Source: Zunongwangia endophytica
Lineage (GTDB): Bacteria; Bacteroidota; Bacteroidia; Flavobacteriales; Flavobacteriaceae
DNA: 64,000 nt
Assembly: GCF_030409505.1 (NCBI RefSeq)
Contig: NZ_JAUFPZ010000002.1
Location: 372,001 to 436,000 of the forward strand
Direction: 5' to 3'
In this document: positions 9,486 to 18,045 of the stretch, piece by piece
Numbering within the stretch: the first letter of the stretch is position 1
Layout of the letters: each line of letters opens with the position of its first letter
Notes under the pieces: generated by a model
What the model was told of the DNA's origin: nothing
The model's database searches: none
What the model saw: only the letters and a program-made list of their open reading frames with translations
Position numbers and translations under genes: made by a program

Positions 9486-9908
9486 ATGAACAAAGAGGAA
9501 ATCCTTGGAATGTGTGCAAAAATGTGTAAAAACACATTAATGGAAACTCTGGATATTGAATTTGTCGATGTAGGCGAGGATTTTTTAACCGCCAAAATGC
9601 CGGTAACTCCAAAAGTGCATCAACCAGATGGTGTGTTACACGGCGGTGCTAGTGTCGCTCTGGCAGAAAGTGTTGGTAGCGCCGCAAGTTATATTTTTCT
9701 GGATACCAAAGATTTTGTGATTCGCGGTATAGAAATTTCTGCCAACCATCTTAAAAGCATCAAAGAAGGCGATGTTTTTGCCAAAGCTACTTTTATCCAT
9801 AAAGGCCGTACCACACAACTTTGGAATATTCATATTACCGATGCTGCCGACAATTTAATTTCTCTCGTAAAATTGACAACCATAGCATTACCAAAAAAGA
9901 AATCATGA
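9486..9908 (+). CDS. menI: Hotdog-fold thioesterase, probable DHNA-CoA hydrolase
   Basis: The ATG at 9486 gives 140 residues of a PaaI/YdiI-type hotdog thioesterase. VHQPDGVLHGGASVALAESVGS is the family's active-site segment, with the catalytic acidic residue in ALAE and the HGG oxyanion region. The frame is open to 9408, but that would run into the divergent hydrolase. It overlaps the isochorismate synthase start by ATGA, so the two are translationally coupled. That coupling with menF and nearby menD makes release of 1,4-dihydroxy-2-naphthoate from its CoA ester the likely job. The fold is clear; the specific substrate is inferred from context. Confidence 0.82.
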   Translation: MNKEEILGMCAKMCKNTLMETLDIEFVDVGEDFLTAKMPVTPKVHQPDGVLHGGASVALAESVGSAASYIFLDTKDFVIRGIEISANHLKSIKEGDVFAKATFIHKGRTTQLWNIHITDAADNLISLVKLTTIALPKKKS

Positions 9909-11044
9909 TACAGGCGATGGCATTTTTTAATGCATTAGAAGACCATATTACTAAAAATTTAGCTTTTGTTGCTTATCGTAAACCAGATGAAAATATTGTA
10001 AAATCATTTCTGCAAAACGATACGCAATCTTATACCACTAAAGACTTTGCTGAAAGTGGATTTGTTTTTTCGGATTTCTGCGGAAATAAAAATTTATTGA
10101 TTCCCGAGGATCAATCTGAAGTGATTAATGCCGAATATGAGAAAGAAAATTCTCTGAATGAAGCTTCAGAATATATTCCTGAAATCACCAATCATGCTGA
10201 GCAAAAGAAGCATGAAACGCTGGTAGAAAAGGCGATCACTGAAATAAAATCGGGTACGTTTAAAAAAGTTGTTTTAGCACGTAAAGAATCGGCAGAAACG
10301 CAACTTGCAGCACTTTCTATTTTTAAAAATTTACTACAAAATTATCCAAAAGCATTTTGTTATATCTGGTCGCATCCTGAAAGCGGAATTTGGATTGGTG
10401 CAACTCCAGAAACTTTAGTGAAGGTAGAGCGAAACCGCTTTAAAACGATGGCGCTTGCCGGAACGCAGGCTTATAAAACTGAAGTAGAAGAAGCCGCCTG
10501 GACACCAAAAGAAGTAGAGGAGCAAAAGATTGTTTCAGATGAAATTGTACAAAAATTGAAGGATTTTAAAGTTGCTATAGGAGCGATAAAACTTACTGAG
10601 CCTTATACCGTAAAAGCGGGAAATCTACTTCATATTCGTACAGATATTTCGGGAATTTTAGAGAACGATAATTTATCGAATCTTCTAGAAAGTTTGCATC
10701 CAACGCCTGCAGTTTGCGGTTTTCCGCGTGAAGCTGCGAAGCAATTTATCCTAGAAAATGAGCTTAGCAATAGAGAATTTTATTCGGGATTTTTGGGCGA
10801 AATCAATTTAAAACAGGAAGTAAAACGAAATTCGAATCGGCGTAATCAGGAAAATCAGGCGTATGCCAGTATTTCTAAGCAATCGCAGATTTTTGTAAAT
10901 CTTCGTTGTATGAAATTAGTCGAAGGAAAAGCTGAAATTTTTATTGGTGGTGGGATCACGGCCGATTCGAATCCGACAGCCGAGTGGGAAGAAACCGTAA
11001 ATAAAAGCTATACCATTAAATCTGTTTTAGTACATCAAGAATAA
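9905..11044 (+). CDS. menF: Isochorismate synthase
   Basis: The ATG at 9905 overlaps the preceding stop (ATGA) and gives 379 residues of a chorismate-utilising enzyme that makes isochorismate for menaquinone. Conserved segments are visible: FKKVVLARKE, MALAGTQAY, the acidic EVEEQKIVSDEIV stretch, LHPTPAVCGFPREAA, FYSGFLGEI and FIGGGITADSNPTAEWEE, which contain the Mg-binding glutamates. The alternative is a menaquinone-unrelated salicylate or enterobactin isochorismate synthase, but menD downstream argues for menaquinone. A frame extension to 9821 lies inside menI and is rejected. Length is typical for the short Bacteroidota form. Confidence 0.93.
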   Translation: MIQAMAFFNALEDHITKNLAFVAYRKPDENIVKSFLQNDTQSYTTKDFAESGFVFSDFCGNKNLLIPEDQSEVINAEYEKENSLNEASEYIPEITNHAEQKKHETLVEKAITEIKSGTFKKVVLARKESAETQLAALSIFKNLLQNYPKAFCYIWSHPESGIWIGATPETLVKVERNRFKTMALAGTQAYKTEVEEAAWTPKEVEEQKIVSDEIVQKLKDFKVAIGAIKLTEPYTVKAGNLLHIRTDISGILENDNLSNLLESLHPTPAVCGFPREAAKQFILENELSNREFYSGFLGEINLKQEVKRNSNRRNQENQAYASISKQSQIFVNLRCMKLVEGKAEIFIGGGITADSNPTAEWEETVNKSYTIKSVLVHQE

Positions 11045-11127
11045 ATCGAGATTGGAAATATATAATTTGGATTATGCAAGATTAAAAAATCCGTTAAATA
11101 CTTTTTAAAGGCGCTTTGGAAGTCTGC

Positions 11128-11160
11128 TTGAAATCGTAATTTTGGTTTAAATTAAATTTG
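11128..11160 (+). promoter_or_regulatory. Candidate menD promoter
   Basis: TTG at 11128-11130, 22 bases, then TAAATTTG at 11153-11160, a full match to the -7 element. Transcription would begin near 11166, about 45 bases before the menD start. The 168-base gap after menF is consistent with a separate or secondary promoter. Confidence 0.4.
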
Positions 11161-11212
11161 CGGTAGCATTTTCAAACTTCCCCGAAATTACCGCTCGCAA
11201 AAAACAAACTTT

Positions 11213-12943
11213 GTGAAGTACTCTAAAATACCTGTTGCACGTAATGTGGTTTCACTTTGCGTTTCAAAAAACATAAAAAATGTTGTAATTTCTCCGGGAT
11301 CGCGAAATGCTCCTTTAACGATTGGATTTTCGCATCATCCAGAAATTAATTCGTACAGTATTGTAGACGAGCGTTGTGCAGCTTTTGTCGCCTTGGGAAT
11401 GGCACAACAATTACAGCAACCGGTAGCCCTTGTTTGTAGTTCTGGCTCTGCTTTGTTAAATTATTATCCGGCAATTTCAGAAGCTTTTTATAGTGATATT
11501 CCGCTTGTGGTAATTTCCGCAGATCGGCCAATCGAGCGTATCGATATTGGGGACGGGCAAACCATTAGGCAAAAAAATGTATACGAAAATCACATTATGT
11601 ACTCTGCTAATTTGTATTCTGAACTGGTTTTAGAATCTGAAGCGATCGATAAAAAACTTCAGCAAAAACAATGGGAAGCGCAAAAACATAACGAACGAGA
11701 GATCAATTTGGCGCTAAACAAAGCGATAGAAGAAAAAGGCCCTGTTCATATTAACGTGCCGCTCTACGAACCGCTTTACGATACTGTTGAAAATATCGAG
11801 GTAAATCCTATTGAAATTTTGCCTGAAATTACCAAAAGACATTATGCTAAAGAAGAACTTTTGCCGTACGCAGATCTTTGGAACAAGGCTAAGCGTAAAA
11901 TGGTAATTGTTGGTGTCGCTCATCCAAATGCGGTGGAGCAAAAATTTCTCGAGAAATTGGCAAAAGATGATTCGGTAATTGTATTTACTGAAACCACTTC
12001 AAATTTACATCACTCAGCATTTTTTACTAGAATCGATACGATGATCGGCCCTATCGAAAAAGATGAAAATATGCAGGAGCTTTTTGAAGCTTTGCGACCA
12101 GATATTTTGTTGACTTTCGGCGGAATGATCGTTTCAAAAAAAATAAAAGCATTTCTACGGAATTATAATCCTAAACATCACTGGCATGTCGATTCTAAAA
12201 AAGCATATAACACCTTCTTTTGCCTAAATAAACATTTTGAAACTTCAGTAAATGATTTCTTTACTGAGTTTTTTCCGCTTACTACTAAAATTGATAGCGA
12301 CTACGGCGAATTTTGGAAAAATATCCGTAAAAACCGACAAGCTAAGCATGAAGCTTATATGGGCGAAATTCCATATTGCGATTTAAAAGCCATGCAATTA
12401 TTGGTACCTAAAATTCCAGATAACTACATTATGCAACTAGCGAACAGCTCAACTATTCGCTATTCGCAATTATTTAAGTGGAATCCATCGTTGCGCATAT
12501 TTTGTAATCGAGGAACAAGCGGAATCGATGGTAGTATTTCTACAGCAGCAGGATCTGCCGTAGTAAGTGAATCTCCTGTTTTAATGCTTACGGGCGATCT
12601 TAGTTTCTTTTATGATAGTAATGCGCTTTGGAATAATTATCTACCCAAACATTTTAGGATTATAATTCTGAATAACTCTGGCGGTGGAATTTTTAGAATT
12701 TTACCGGGAAATAAGGACAGTGAAAACTTTGAAACTTATTTTGAAACTACGCATAATCTAAAAGCAGAACACTTAGCGAAAATGTACAATTTTGAATATG
12801 ATGCTGCTTCAACTGAAGCTGAAATTAGCCATTCTTTGAGTACATTTTTTGAAGCTTCAGAACAACCAAAGATTTTGGAAATTTTTACTCCGCGTAAAGT
12901 TAACGATCAGGTATTACTAAAGTATTTTAGTTATATGCGGTAA
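11213..12943 (+). CDS. menD: 2-succinyl-5-enolpyruvyl-6-hydroxy-3-cyclohexene-1-carboxylate synthase
   Basis: A 576-residue thiamine-diphosphate enzyme that adds the succinyl semialdehyde unit from 2-oxoglutarate to isochorismate. VVISPGSRNAPLTIGF near residue 25 and ERCAAFVALGMAQ carry the substrate and catalytic-Glu regions; NRGTSGIDGSISTAAG and the ThDP/Mg segment LTGDLSFFYDSN...NNSGGGIFRILPG lie in the C-terminal third. The start is a GTG at 11213, preferred because the following KYSKIPVARNVV matches the usual N-terminus and no in-frame ATG precedes it closely. It follows menF by 168 bases. Downstream, the menaquinone genes are interrupted by unrelated genes until menB. Identification is secure. 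Confidence 0.95.
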   Translation: MKYSKIPVARNVVSLCVSKNIKNVVISPGSRNAPLTIGFSHHPEINSYSIVDERCAAFVALGMAQQLQQPVALVCSSGSALLNYYPAISEAFYSDIPLVVISADRPIERIDIGDGQTIRQKNVYENHIMYSANLYSELVLESEAIDKKLQQKQWEAQKHNEREINLALNKAIEEKGPVHINVPLYEPLYDTVENIEVNPIEILPEITKRHYAKEELLPYADLWNKAKRKMVIVGVAHPNAVEQKFLEKLAKDDSVIVFTETTSNLHHSAFFTRIDTMIGPIEKDENMQELFEALRPDILLTFGGMIVSKKIKAFLRNYNPKHHWHVDSKKAYNTFFCLNKHFETSVNDFFTEFFPLTTKIDSDYGEFWKNIRKNRQAKHEAYMGEIPYCDLKAMQLLVPKIPDNYIMQLANSSTIRYSQLFKWNPSLRIFCNRGTSGIDGSISTAAGSAVVSESPVLMLTGDLSFFYDSNALWNNYLPKHFRIIILNNSGGGIFRILPGNKDSENFETYFETTHNLKAEHLAKMYNFEYDAASTEAEISHSLSTFFEASEQPKILEIFTPRKVNDQVLLKYFSYMR

Positions 12944-12951
12944 TTGAATTG

Positions 12952-12969
12952 GATCGCTGCGCTGTTAGA
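12952..12969 (+). repeat. 18-bp intergenic repeat, copy 1
   Basis: GATCGCTGCGCTGTTAGA, nine bases after the menD stop, is identical at 16 of 18 positions to 31843-31860 after glmM. Both are followed by AGAA/TAGA-rich sequence; here TTAGAATTTAGA occurs twice in the next 50 bases. I do not recognise a named family. Confidence 0.6.
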
Positions 12970-13159
12970 TCTTAGAATTTAGACACCGATACGCTTTTAG
13001 AATTTAGAACATAGGTAATTGATTATAAGCACTAGGAAAATTTAACAAAATAGCTGATTTGGTCTTAAATTTTAAATTTTCCCTAAGTTTTGTTGTGATT
13101 CTATTAGCTCATTTTGAGATGGTTAATATGTAATTTCGAACAAACCAAAAAACAAAATT

Positions 13160-13504
13160 ATGAGTACTAAGACTGATGAACGCGTAGGAAAATACATTCA
13201 GGATGTCAAAGATAAAGTGGGAGAGGAGCCAGATGTAAATCTTCTAAGAAATATTACAGAATATTTAGGCCCGGTAGTTTTTAGAGATGATGCAGAGACA
13301 GTTTCATCTACAGATCAAGCTGAAATGGATACCGTAAAAAATAATTTTCTAGTTAAAAAATTAGGTCTGCCAGACGACGAAAAATTAGATGTTGGTCTTA
13401 ATGCTATGTTGGAAAAATATGGTAAGTCTAACCGAAATAAATATAGAGTTACATTATATTATTTACTTACCCAGTATTTTAAAAAAGAGTCTGTATTTGC
13501 CTAA
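13160..13504 (+). CDS. DUF2853 family protein
   Basis: A 114-residue soluble protein beginning MSTKTDERVGKYIQDVKDK with the central NLLRNITEYLGPVVFRDDAETVSS and the C-terminal NRNKYRVTLYYLL, which I recognise as the DUF2853 family. Function is unknown. The protein has no signal peptide and is predicted mostly helical and charged. It is a single gene ended by a clear terminator, with 216 bases of intergenic DNA before it that carry the 18-bp repeat. No partner gene is suggested by the context. Confidence 0.75.
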   Translation: MSTKTDERVGKYIQDVKDKVGEEPDVNLLRNITEYLGPVVFRDDAETVSSTDQAEMDTVKNNFLVKKLGLPDDEKLDVGLNAMLEKYGKSNRNKYRVTLYYLLTQYFKKESVFA

Positions 13505-13525
13505 TCTTAAGGATTAGTCAGTATT

Positions 13526-13565
13526 GAATCCGCTTTCTATTTTTAGGATGCGGATTCTTTTTTTT
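13526..13565 (+). terminator. Rho-independent terminator of the DUF2853 gene
   Basis: GAATCCGC (13526-13533) pairs with GCGGATTC (13550-13557) around a 16-base loop, followed by a run of nine T. Confidence 0.8.
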
Positions 13566-13587
13566 ATGATCCCCTGAAATTATAAAG

Positions 13588-13595
13588 TATCTTTG
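13588..13595 (+). promoter_or_regulatory. -7 box of the cvfB promoter
   Basis: TATCTTTG matches TAnnTTTG exactly and would give a start near 13601, about a dozen bases before the ATG at 13613. The -33 TTG is replaced by ATG at the expected spacing. Confidence 0.45.
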
Positions 13596-13612
13596 CAATC
13601 TAAATTAGAATT

Positions 13613-14452
13613 ATGCTAAATATTGGCGAAAATCATCGTTTGATTATTGATCGTGAAACCGAACCAGGATTGTTTCTTAAAAATGCTGAAGGAGATGAGG
13701 TATTGCTACCTAATAAATATATTCCTGAAACTTTTCAGTTAGAAGATGAAATTGAAGTTTTTGTGTATCTGGATCATTCCGAACGTCCTGTAGCAACTAC
13801 TTTAAAGCCATACGTACAGTTAGATGAATTTGCCTTTTTAAAATGTGTAGAAACAACAGATTTTGGTGCTTTTTTAGATTGGGGCTTAGAAAAACATTTA
13901 TTTGTTCCGTTTAAAGAACAGATTTACCCAATGCAAATAGGGCATAGTTACTTGGTTTTTTGTTATTTGGATGAAGACACTAATCGATTAGTAGCTTCAA
14001 GTAAAGTACACGCTTTTTTAGATAATTCAGAATTAACGATTAAGCCTTTTGAGGAGGTCGATCTAATAGTAAGTAATAAAACCGATCTTGGCTATAATGT
14101 GATTATTAATGAACTTCATTTAGGTTTGGTGTACAACGATGATGTATTCAAGCCTATCGAAATTGGAGATCGTATAAAAGGATATATTAAGAAAACCAGA
14201 AGTGACGAGAAAATCGACGTTACACTACAGCGCCCTGGTTATAGAAGTATCGAGCCAAATGCTCAGGCCATTTTGGATGAATTGCAACATCATGACGGCT
14301 ATTTAAATATTACTGATAAATCTTCTCCCGAAAAAATTAAAGCCGTTTTTAGAATGAGTAAGAAAAGCTTTAAACGAGCAGCCGGTAATCTTTACAAGCA
14401 GCGACAAATTGATATAAAGGAAGATGGTATTTACCTCAATCAAGAGGATTAA
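13613..14452 (+). CDS. cvfB: CvfB/YitL-type S1-like RNA-binding protein
   Basis: A 279-residue protein with tandem S1-like OB domains. The segments LNIGENHRLIIDRETEPGLF, VLLPNKYIP, DFGAFLDWGLEKHLFVPF and GYNVIINELHLGLVYNDD with IGDRIKGYIKKTRSDEKIDV are the successive S1 cores; the C-terminal KIKAVFRMSKKSFKRAAGNLYK is the winged-helix part typical of CvfB. Homologues bind RNA and influence expression of virulence or stress genes in Firmicutes; a role in Bacteroidota is not established. Its stop overlaps by four bases the stop of the convergent hypothetical gene. Family identification is confident. Confidence 0.9.
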   Translation: MLNIGENHRLIIDRETEPGLFLKNAEGDEVLLPNKYIPETFQLEDEIEVFVYLDHSERPVATTLKPYVQLDEFAFLKCVETTDFGAFLDWGLEKHLFVPFKEQIYPMQIGHSYLVFCYLDEDTNRLVASSKVHAFLDNSELTIKPFEEVDLIVSNKTDLGYNVIINELHLGLVYNDDVFKPIEIGDRIKGYIKKTRSDEKIDVTLQRPGYRSIEPNAQAILDELQHHDGYLNITDKSSPEKIKAVFRMSKKSFKRAAGNLYKQRQIDIKEDGIYLNQED

Positions 14453-14946
14453 TAATAATATCTGCGATTAGTGCGATAGGGTTGTGAAAAACCACCTCGC
14501 ATGGTGTTATTGTACAAGGCGTTGTGATATTGATAGAAAGGATTGCTGCTGTTTGTGGTATTATTGAAGTTATTAATACCATTATTTAGCTGATTTTGCT
14601 CTTGATTATTCCCAGTAAGCTGAATTGCTTTTTCTTCCTTTGGCTGTGTTTGTGGTAAACTAATATTAGCCAATCGTTTGGCTTTCGCCATTTCGCGTTG
14701 GCGATTTTCTTTTTCTATCACGCCTACCATGTCGAATTCTTCGCGTTCGTTTTGAACGCCGATAAATGTTCCGCTTGGCAAATTTGGATCATATTGTAGA
14801 AACTGATTTGGTCTTAATTCCGTTAAAGCCGGAGCGATAGAACGATCTTCCATTTTAATATTCACAGTACTATCACCAGGATTTTCCTGCGCAAATGCAA
14901 CTGCATTGATTGTCATAAAAAATAATATGGTAAGAAGTTTTTTCAT
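14449..14946 (-). CDS. Secreted protein of unknown function, Asn/Gln-rich C-terminus
   Basis: 165 residues with a Sec signal peptide, MKKLLTILFFMTINAVAFA, cut before QENPGD. The mature part is low complexity: a conserved-looking middle (RPNQFLQYDPNLPSGTFIGV) followed by an Asn/Gln-rich stretch and a C-terminus rich in Tyr and Arg (NRRYYY). No known domain is recognised. It is probably periplasmic or outer-membrane associated and intrinsically disordered in its second half. It converges on cvfB with a four-base overlap of the stop codons. Real gene status rests on the signal peptide and uninterrupted frame. Confidence 0.65.
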   Translation of the reverse strand: MKKLLTILFFMTINAVAFAQENPGDSTVNIKMEDRSIAPALTELRPNQFLQYDPNLPSGTFIGVQNEREEFDMVGVIEKENRQREMAKAKRLANISLPQTQPKEEKAIQLTGNNQEQNQLNNGINNFNNTTNSSNPFYQYHNALYNNTMRGGFSQPYRTNRRYYY

Positions 14947-15153
14947 CTAAATATGAAAGTTTCTAAATCAATTTCAAAAATTATGCTAAACTTAAAACAG
15001 CCTGAGTTATTTTCAAAATTAACTGCAGTATTTTTATAGTTAACCGATATTATTACTTTTTCAGAATTAATTTAATAACTTTAACTGAAGTCGCGATTCT
15101 ATGGTCTATGCTTCAAATAATTCTTAATACTTCAGCTTAAATCATCATTTGCT

Positions 15154-15906
15154 ATGAAAAAAGTCATCACATTATCTATAATTTTATTTCTTTTCAGTTT
15201 AAATTTTCTTCAGGCTCAGCAAACCACGGGTATTGTTCTGTATAAAGGAATTATAAACGAAGAATTTAGAAAAAAATTTCTTGATGAAATAAAGAAAAAA
15301 GATGTAGCTCCAGAAATTAGAAAAGGAGTAATAGATATGTACATGAATGCAGATGAGGATAAGTACGAACTTCACTTTCGGGATCAGGAATCATATTATC
15401 ATTATATCGAGCCGTTAGACAATGACGCCGATAATTCTCTGAAAATGGGGAGTAGAGCAGGCTCCGACGATTACTACGTCAATCTTTCTAAAGATCAAAT
15501 TATTCAAAAAACAAGTAGTTTAGGGTTAGTAGCTTATCCTAAAATAGAATGGGAAATACAAAATGAAAAACAAGAGATTGGAGATTATAAATGTTTTAAA
15601 GCTATAGGTACAGAGAAACATTATGGTCGCGATGGAGAGATTACCGATGAGGAGGTTATAGCTTGGTTTACTGCTGAAGTCCCTTTACAATTTGGGCCAA
15701 AAAATTATAACGGGCTTCAGGGATTGATCCTAAGAATAGATAAAGAAAAGTTTTCTATAGTAGCTACTGAAATTATGCTGAATCCCGATGAAAAAATTAA
15801 GATTGATACAGTAAAGAAGAACGCCAAGATACGCTCACAAAAGGAAGCTTACGAAGCATTGCAGTTAGGAGAACAATATTATAAGGATAAATACGGGAAT
15901 AAATAA
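15154..15906 (+). CDS. GLPGLI family secreted protein
   Basis: A 250-residue protein with an N-terminal signal peptide ending FLQAQ. The name-giving motif is present as GLQGLILRIDKEKFSIVAT (residues about 190-210), after VIAWFTAEVPLQFGPKNYN, the usual preceding segment of GLPGLI proteins. The family is restricted to Bacteroidota, is exported to the periplasm, and has no assigned function. It is followed by another signal-peptide gene 85 bases on, and both might be co-transcribed. The motif has Gln in place of the usual Pro. Confidence 0.85.
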   Translation: MKKVITLSIILFLFSLNFLQAQQTTGIVLYKGIINEEFRKKFLDEIKKKDVAPEIRKGVIDMYMNADEDKYELHFRDQESYYHYIEPLDNDADNSLKMGSRAGSDDYYVNLSKDQIIQKTSSLGLVAYPKIEWEIQNEKQEIGDYKCFKAIGTEKHYGRDGEITDEEVIAWFTAEVPLQFGPKNYNGLQGLILRIDKEKFSIVATEIMLNPDEKIKIDTVKKNAKIRSQKEAYEALQLGEQYYKDKYGNK

Positions 15907-15991
15907 AGCGATATCGAAATTGCGATATTATAATTCAGAATATTGAAAAATAAACCTATTTTAGTTCAAATTATTAATACTTAACCTAATC

Positions 15992-16396
15992 ATGAAGAAA
16001 CTAATTTTTATCCTTTGTTTTATCTTAGGAACCAGTGCATTTGCACAACAAACTGAGGGTGATTCTTTTCAGAAAAAAGCAGTAAAGTTAATCGAGTTGA
16101 CATCTGGGCAGCAATTTGAAATTATTAGTGAACCAATCGTTAATCAGATTCCTGAAGAAAATCGTGAAGCTTTTAAGAAAGACTTAAACGAGAGCTTAAA
16201 CGGACTTTATGTAAAATTAGCTGAAATTTATCGAGAAGAGTTTACGGAAGCCGAAATCGATGAGATCCTTGCTTTTTATGATACTCCGGTAGGGAAGAAG
16301 ATGGTAGAAACTACACCAAAAGTAATGGAAAAAGCAATGACCGTTGGGCAACAATGGGGTGTAGAATTACAGGGAATTATGTCGAAATACATGTAG
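15992..16396 (+). CDS. DUF2059 domain secreted protein
   Basis: A 134-residue protein with a signal peptide (MKKLIFILCFILGTSAFAQ). The mature helical part has KKAVKLIELTSGQQF and the DUF2059 core EFTEAEIDEILAFYDTPVGKKMVETTPKVM. The domain is found in many small periplasmic proteins of Gram-negative bacteria with no agreed function. A terminator lies directly after it, closing the unit that may start with the GLPGLI gene. Confidence 0.85.
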   Translation: MKKLIFILCFILGTSAFAQQTEGDSFQKKAVKLIELTSGQQFEIISEPIVNQIPEENREAFKKDLNESLNGLYVKLAEIYREEFTEAEIDEILAFYDTPVGKKMVETTPKVMEKAMTVGQQWGVELQGIMSKYM

Positions 16397-16418
16397 TGTT
16401 TATATTTTTCAAAATATC

Positions 16419-16446
16419 AGCCGGCTTTAATTGCCGGTTTTTTTTT
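16419..16446 (+). terminator. Rho-independent terminator after the DUF2059 gene
   Basis: CCGGC (16421-16425), loop TTTAATT, GCCGG (16433-16437), extended by two flanking pairs, then a run of nine or more T. Confidence 0.8.
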
Positions 16447-16540
16447 GCATTTTTAGTACTGAGAAAATAGATAAGAGATTTCAGAAAATAGAGGAGAGAT
16501 TATTCTACAGTTTACAAAAAATTATTTCAAAATATTTCTT

Positions 16541-16617
16541 TGCAAACTGCAAACTGCAAACTGCAAACTGTTAACTGTTAACTGTTAACTGTAAACTGTG
16601 AACTGTGAACTGTGAAC
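16541..16617 (+). repeat. Heptad tandem repeat TGNNAAC, 11 units
   Basis: Eleven back-to-back 7-bp units: four TGCAAAC, three TGTTAAC, one TGTAAAC and three TGTGAAC. TG at positions 1-2 and AAC at 5-7 never change, while positions 3-4 vary in blocks, as if sub-arrays had been duplicated. An AGA-rich stretch (about 16457-16497) precedes it. It lies between a terminator and the menB gene, outside coding sequence. A second array of the same design lies at 31962-32024. Confidence 0.9.
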
Positions 16618-16693
16618 CGTCAAGCCATTAACTCCTAACTTCACTTTATAAACTGCTCATAATACCTTATTTTTACTTCATAAATTTTATAAT

Positions 16694-17533
16694 ATGGAAA
16701 AAGCTGACTGGAAAACAGTTAAGGAATATGACGATATCACTTATAAAAAATGTAATGGTGTAGCAAGAATCGCATTTAATCGCCCAGAGGTGCGTAACGC
16801 GTTTCGACCTAAAACGACCAGCGAATTGTTGCACGCTTTTCAGGATGCGCACGAGGATACTTCGATCGGTGCCGTTTTGCTTTCTGCTGAAGGACCTTCT
16901 CCAAAAGATGGTGTCTATTCATTTTGTAGTGGTGGTGATCAAAAAGCCAGAGGACATCAAGGTTATGTAGGAGAAGATGGTTACCATCGATTAAATATTC
17001 TTGAAGTTCAGCGTTTAATTCGTTTTATGCCGAAAGCGGTGATTTGCGTCGTTCCTGGTTGGGCTGTAGGTGGCGGGCATAGTTTGCACGTGGTTTGTGA
17101 TCTTACGTTAGCGAGCAAAGAACATGCTATTTTTAAGCAAACCGATGCCGATGTAACTAGTTTCGATGCCGGTTATGGGTCAGCTTATTTGGCTAAAATG
17201 GTTGGACAAAAGAAAGCACGAGAGATTTTCTTTTTAGGTCGTAACTATTCTGCACAGGAAGCTTACGAAATGGGAATGGTAAACGCTGTAATCCCACATG
17301 AGGAATTAGAAGATTCAGCATACGAATGGGCTCAGGAAATACTGGCTAAATCGCCAACTTCTATTAAAATGCTGAAGTTTGCCATGAATCTGACCGATGA
17401 TGGCATGGTAGGACAACAGGTTTTTGCGGGTGAAGCAACACGTCTAGCTTATATGACAGATGAAGCTAAGGAAGGTCGTAACGCATTTCTTGAAAAGAGA
17501 AAGCCAAACTTCGATAAAAAATGGATTCCATAG
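16694..17533 (+). CDS. menB: 1,4-dihydroxy-2-naphthoyl-CoA synthase
   Basis: A 279-residue crotonase-fold enzyme that closes the second ring of the naphthoate in menaquinone synthesis. Diagnostic segments are RIAFNRPEVRNAFRPKT, FCSGGDQKARG, VVPGWAVGGGHSLHVVCDLTLAS with the oxyanion glycines, and DVTSFDAGYGSAYLAK. The C-terminus EGRNAFLEKRKPNF is typical. It overlaps the downstream PH-domain gene by 13 bases, implying coupling. It lies about 3.8 kb after menD, separated by five unrelated genes and the heptad repeat. Identification is secure. Confidence 0.96.
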   Translation: MEKADWKTVKEYDDITYKKCNGVARIAFNRPEVRNAFRPKTTSELLHAFQDAHEDTSIGAVLLSAEGPSPKDGVYSFCSGGDQKARGHQGYVGEDGYHRLNILEVQRLIRFMPKAVICVVPGWAVGGGHSLHVVCDLTLASKEHAIFKQTDADVTSFDAGYGSAYLAKMVGQKKAREIFFLGRNYSAQEAYEMGMVNAVIPHEELEDSAYEWAQEILAKSPTSIKMLKFAMNLTDDGMVGQQVFAGEATRLAYMTDEAKEGRNAFLEKRKPNFDKKWIP

Positions 17534-18045
17534 AACCCAATTTCAGTAATAATACTATAGATATTTCAGGTTTACCCAATTTTGAACAGGTAGCTTTAAA
17601 TTCAGTAAGTAAAAAATTATTAACCAAACACCTGATGCAAATAGGTGTTTGGTTTTTAGTTGTGATTGGTTTTGGCGTTTTTATGTATTTTAAAGAAGAG
17701 GTTTTCATTGGAGCAATTATTAGTAGTATTCTGATTCTTTTTCTACTTTTCTCGGTTTTTGATGTCGTAAAAAAACAATCGCTTTATGGTTATGCTGTTC
17801 GAGAAAAAGACATCATTTACCAAAGAGGGTTTATTATTTCCAAAAAAACGGTAGTCTCATTTAATAGAGTTCAGCATGTTTCTATAAATCGAAGTCTTCT
17901 AGATAAATGGCTGGGAATTGCTACACTAAAACTATTTACTGCCGGTGGTAGTGGTAGCGATATAAAAATTCCTGGTTTAGATCCACAAATGGCAGAAATG
18001 CTAAAAGAAGTTTTATCGGGTAAGATTACTAATGAAGATGTCTAA
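17521..18045 (+). CDS. PH domain membrane protein (YdbS-like)
   Basis: 174 residues. Two hydrophobic segments near residues 41-62 and 66-85 are followed by a bacterial PH (bPH2) domain containing IIYQRGFIISKKTVVSFNRVQHVSINRSLLDKWLGIATLKLFTAGG, the pattern of YdbS. Its ATG lies 13 bases inside menB and it overlaps the next gene, a YdbT-like protein, by 14 bases, so the three are probably co-translated. YdbS/YdbT pairs occur widely in bacteria and are thought to act at the membrane; their molecular function is not known. Confidence 0.85.
   Translation: MDSIEPNFSNNTIDISGLPNFEQVALNSVSKKLLTKHLMQIGVWFLVVIGFGVFMYFKEEVFIGAIISSILILFLLFSVFDVVKKQSLYGYAVREKDIIYQRGFIISKKTVVSFNRVQHVSINRSLLDKWLGIATLKLFTAGGSGSDIKIPGLDPQMAEMLKEVLSGKITNEDV

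Noticed and set aside
16541..16617. CRISPR-like periodicity
   Set aside because: Units are only 7 bp, contiguous and without spacers; no cas genes occur anywhere in the window.
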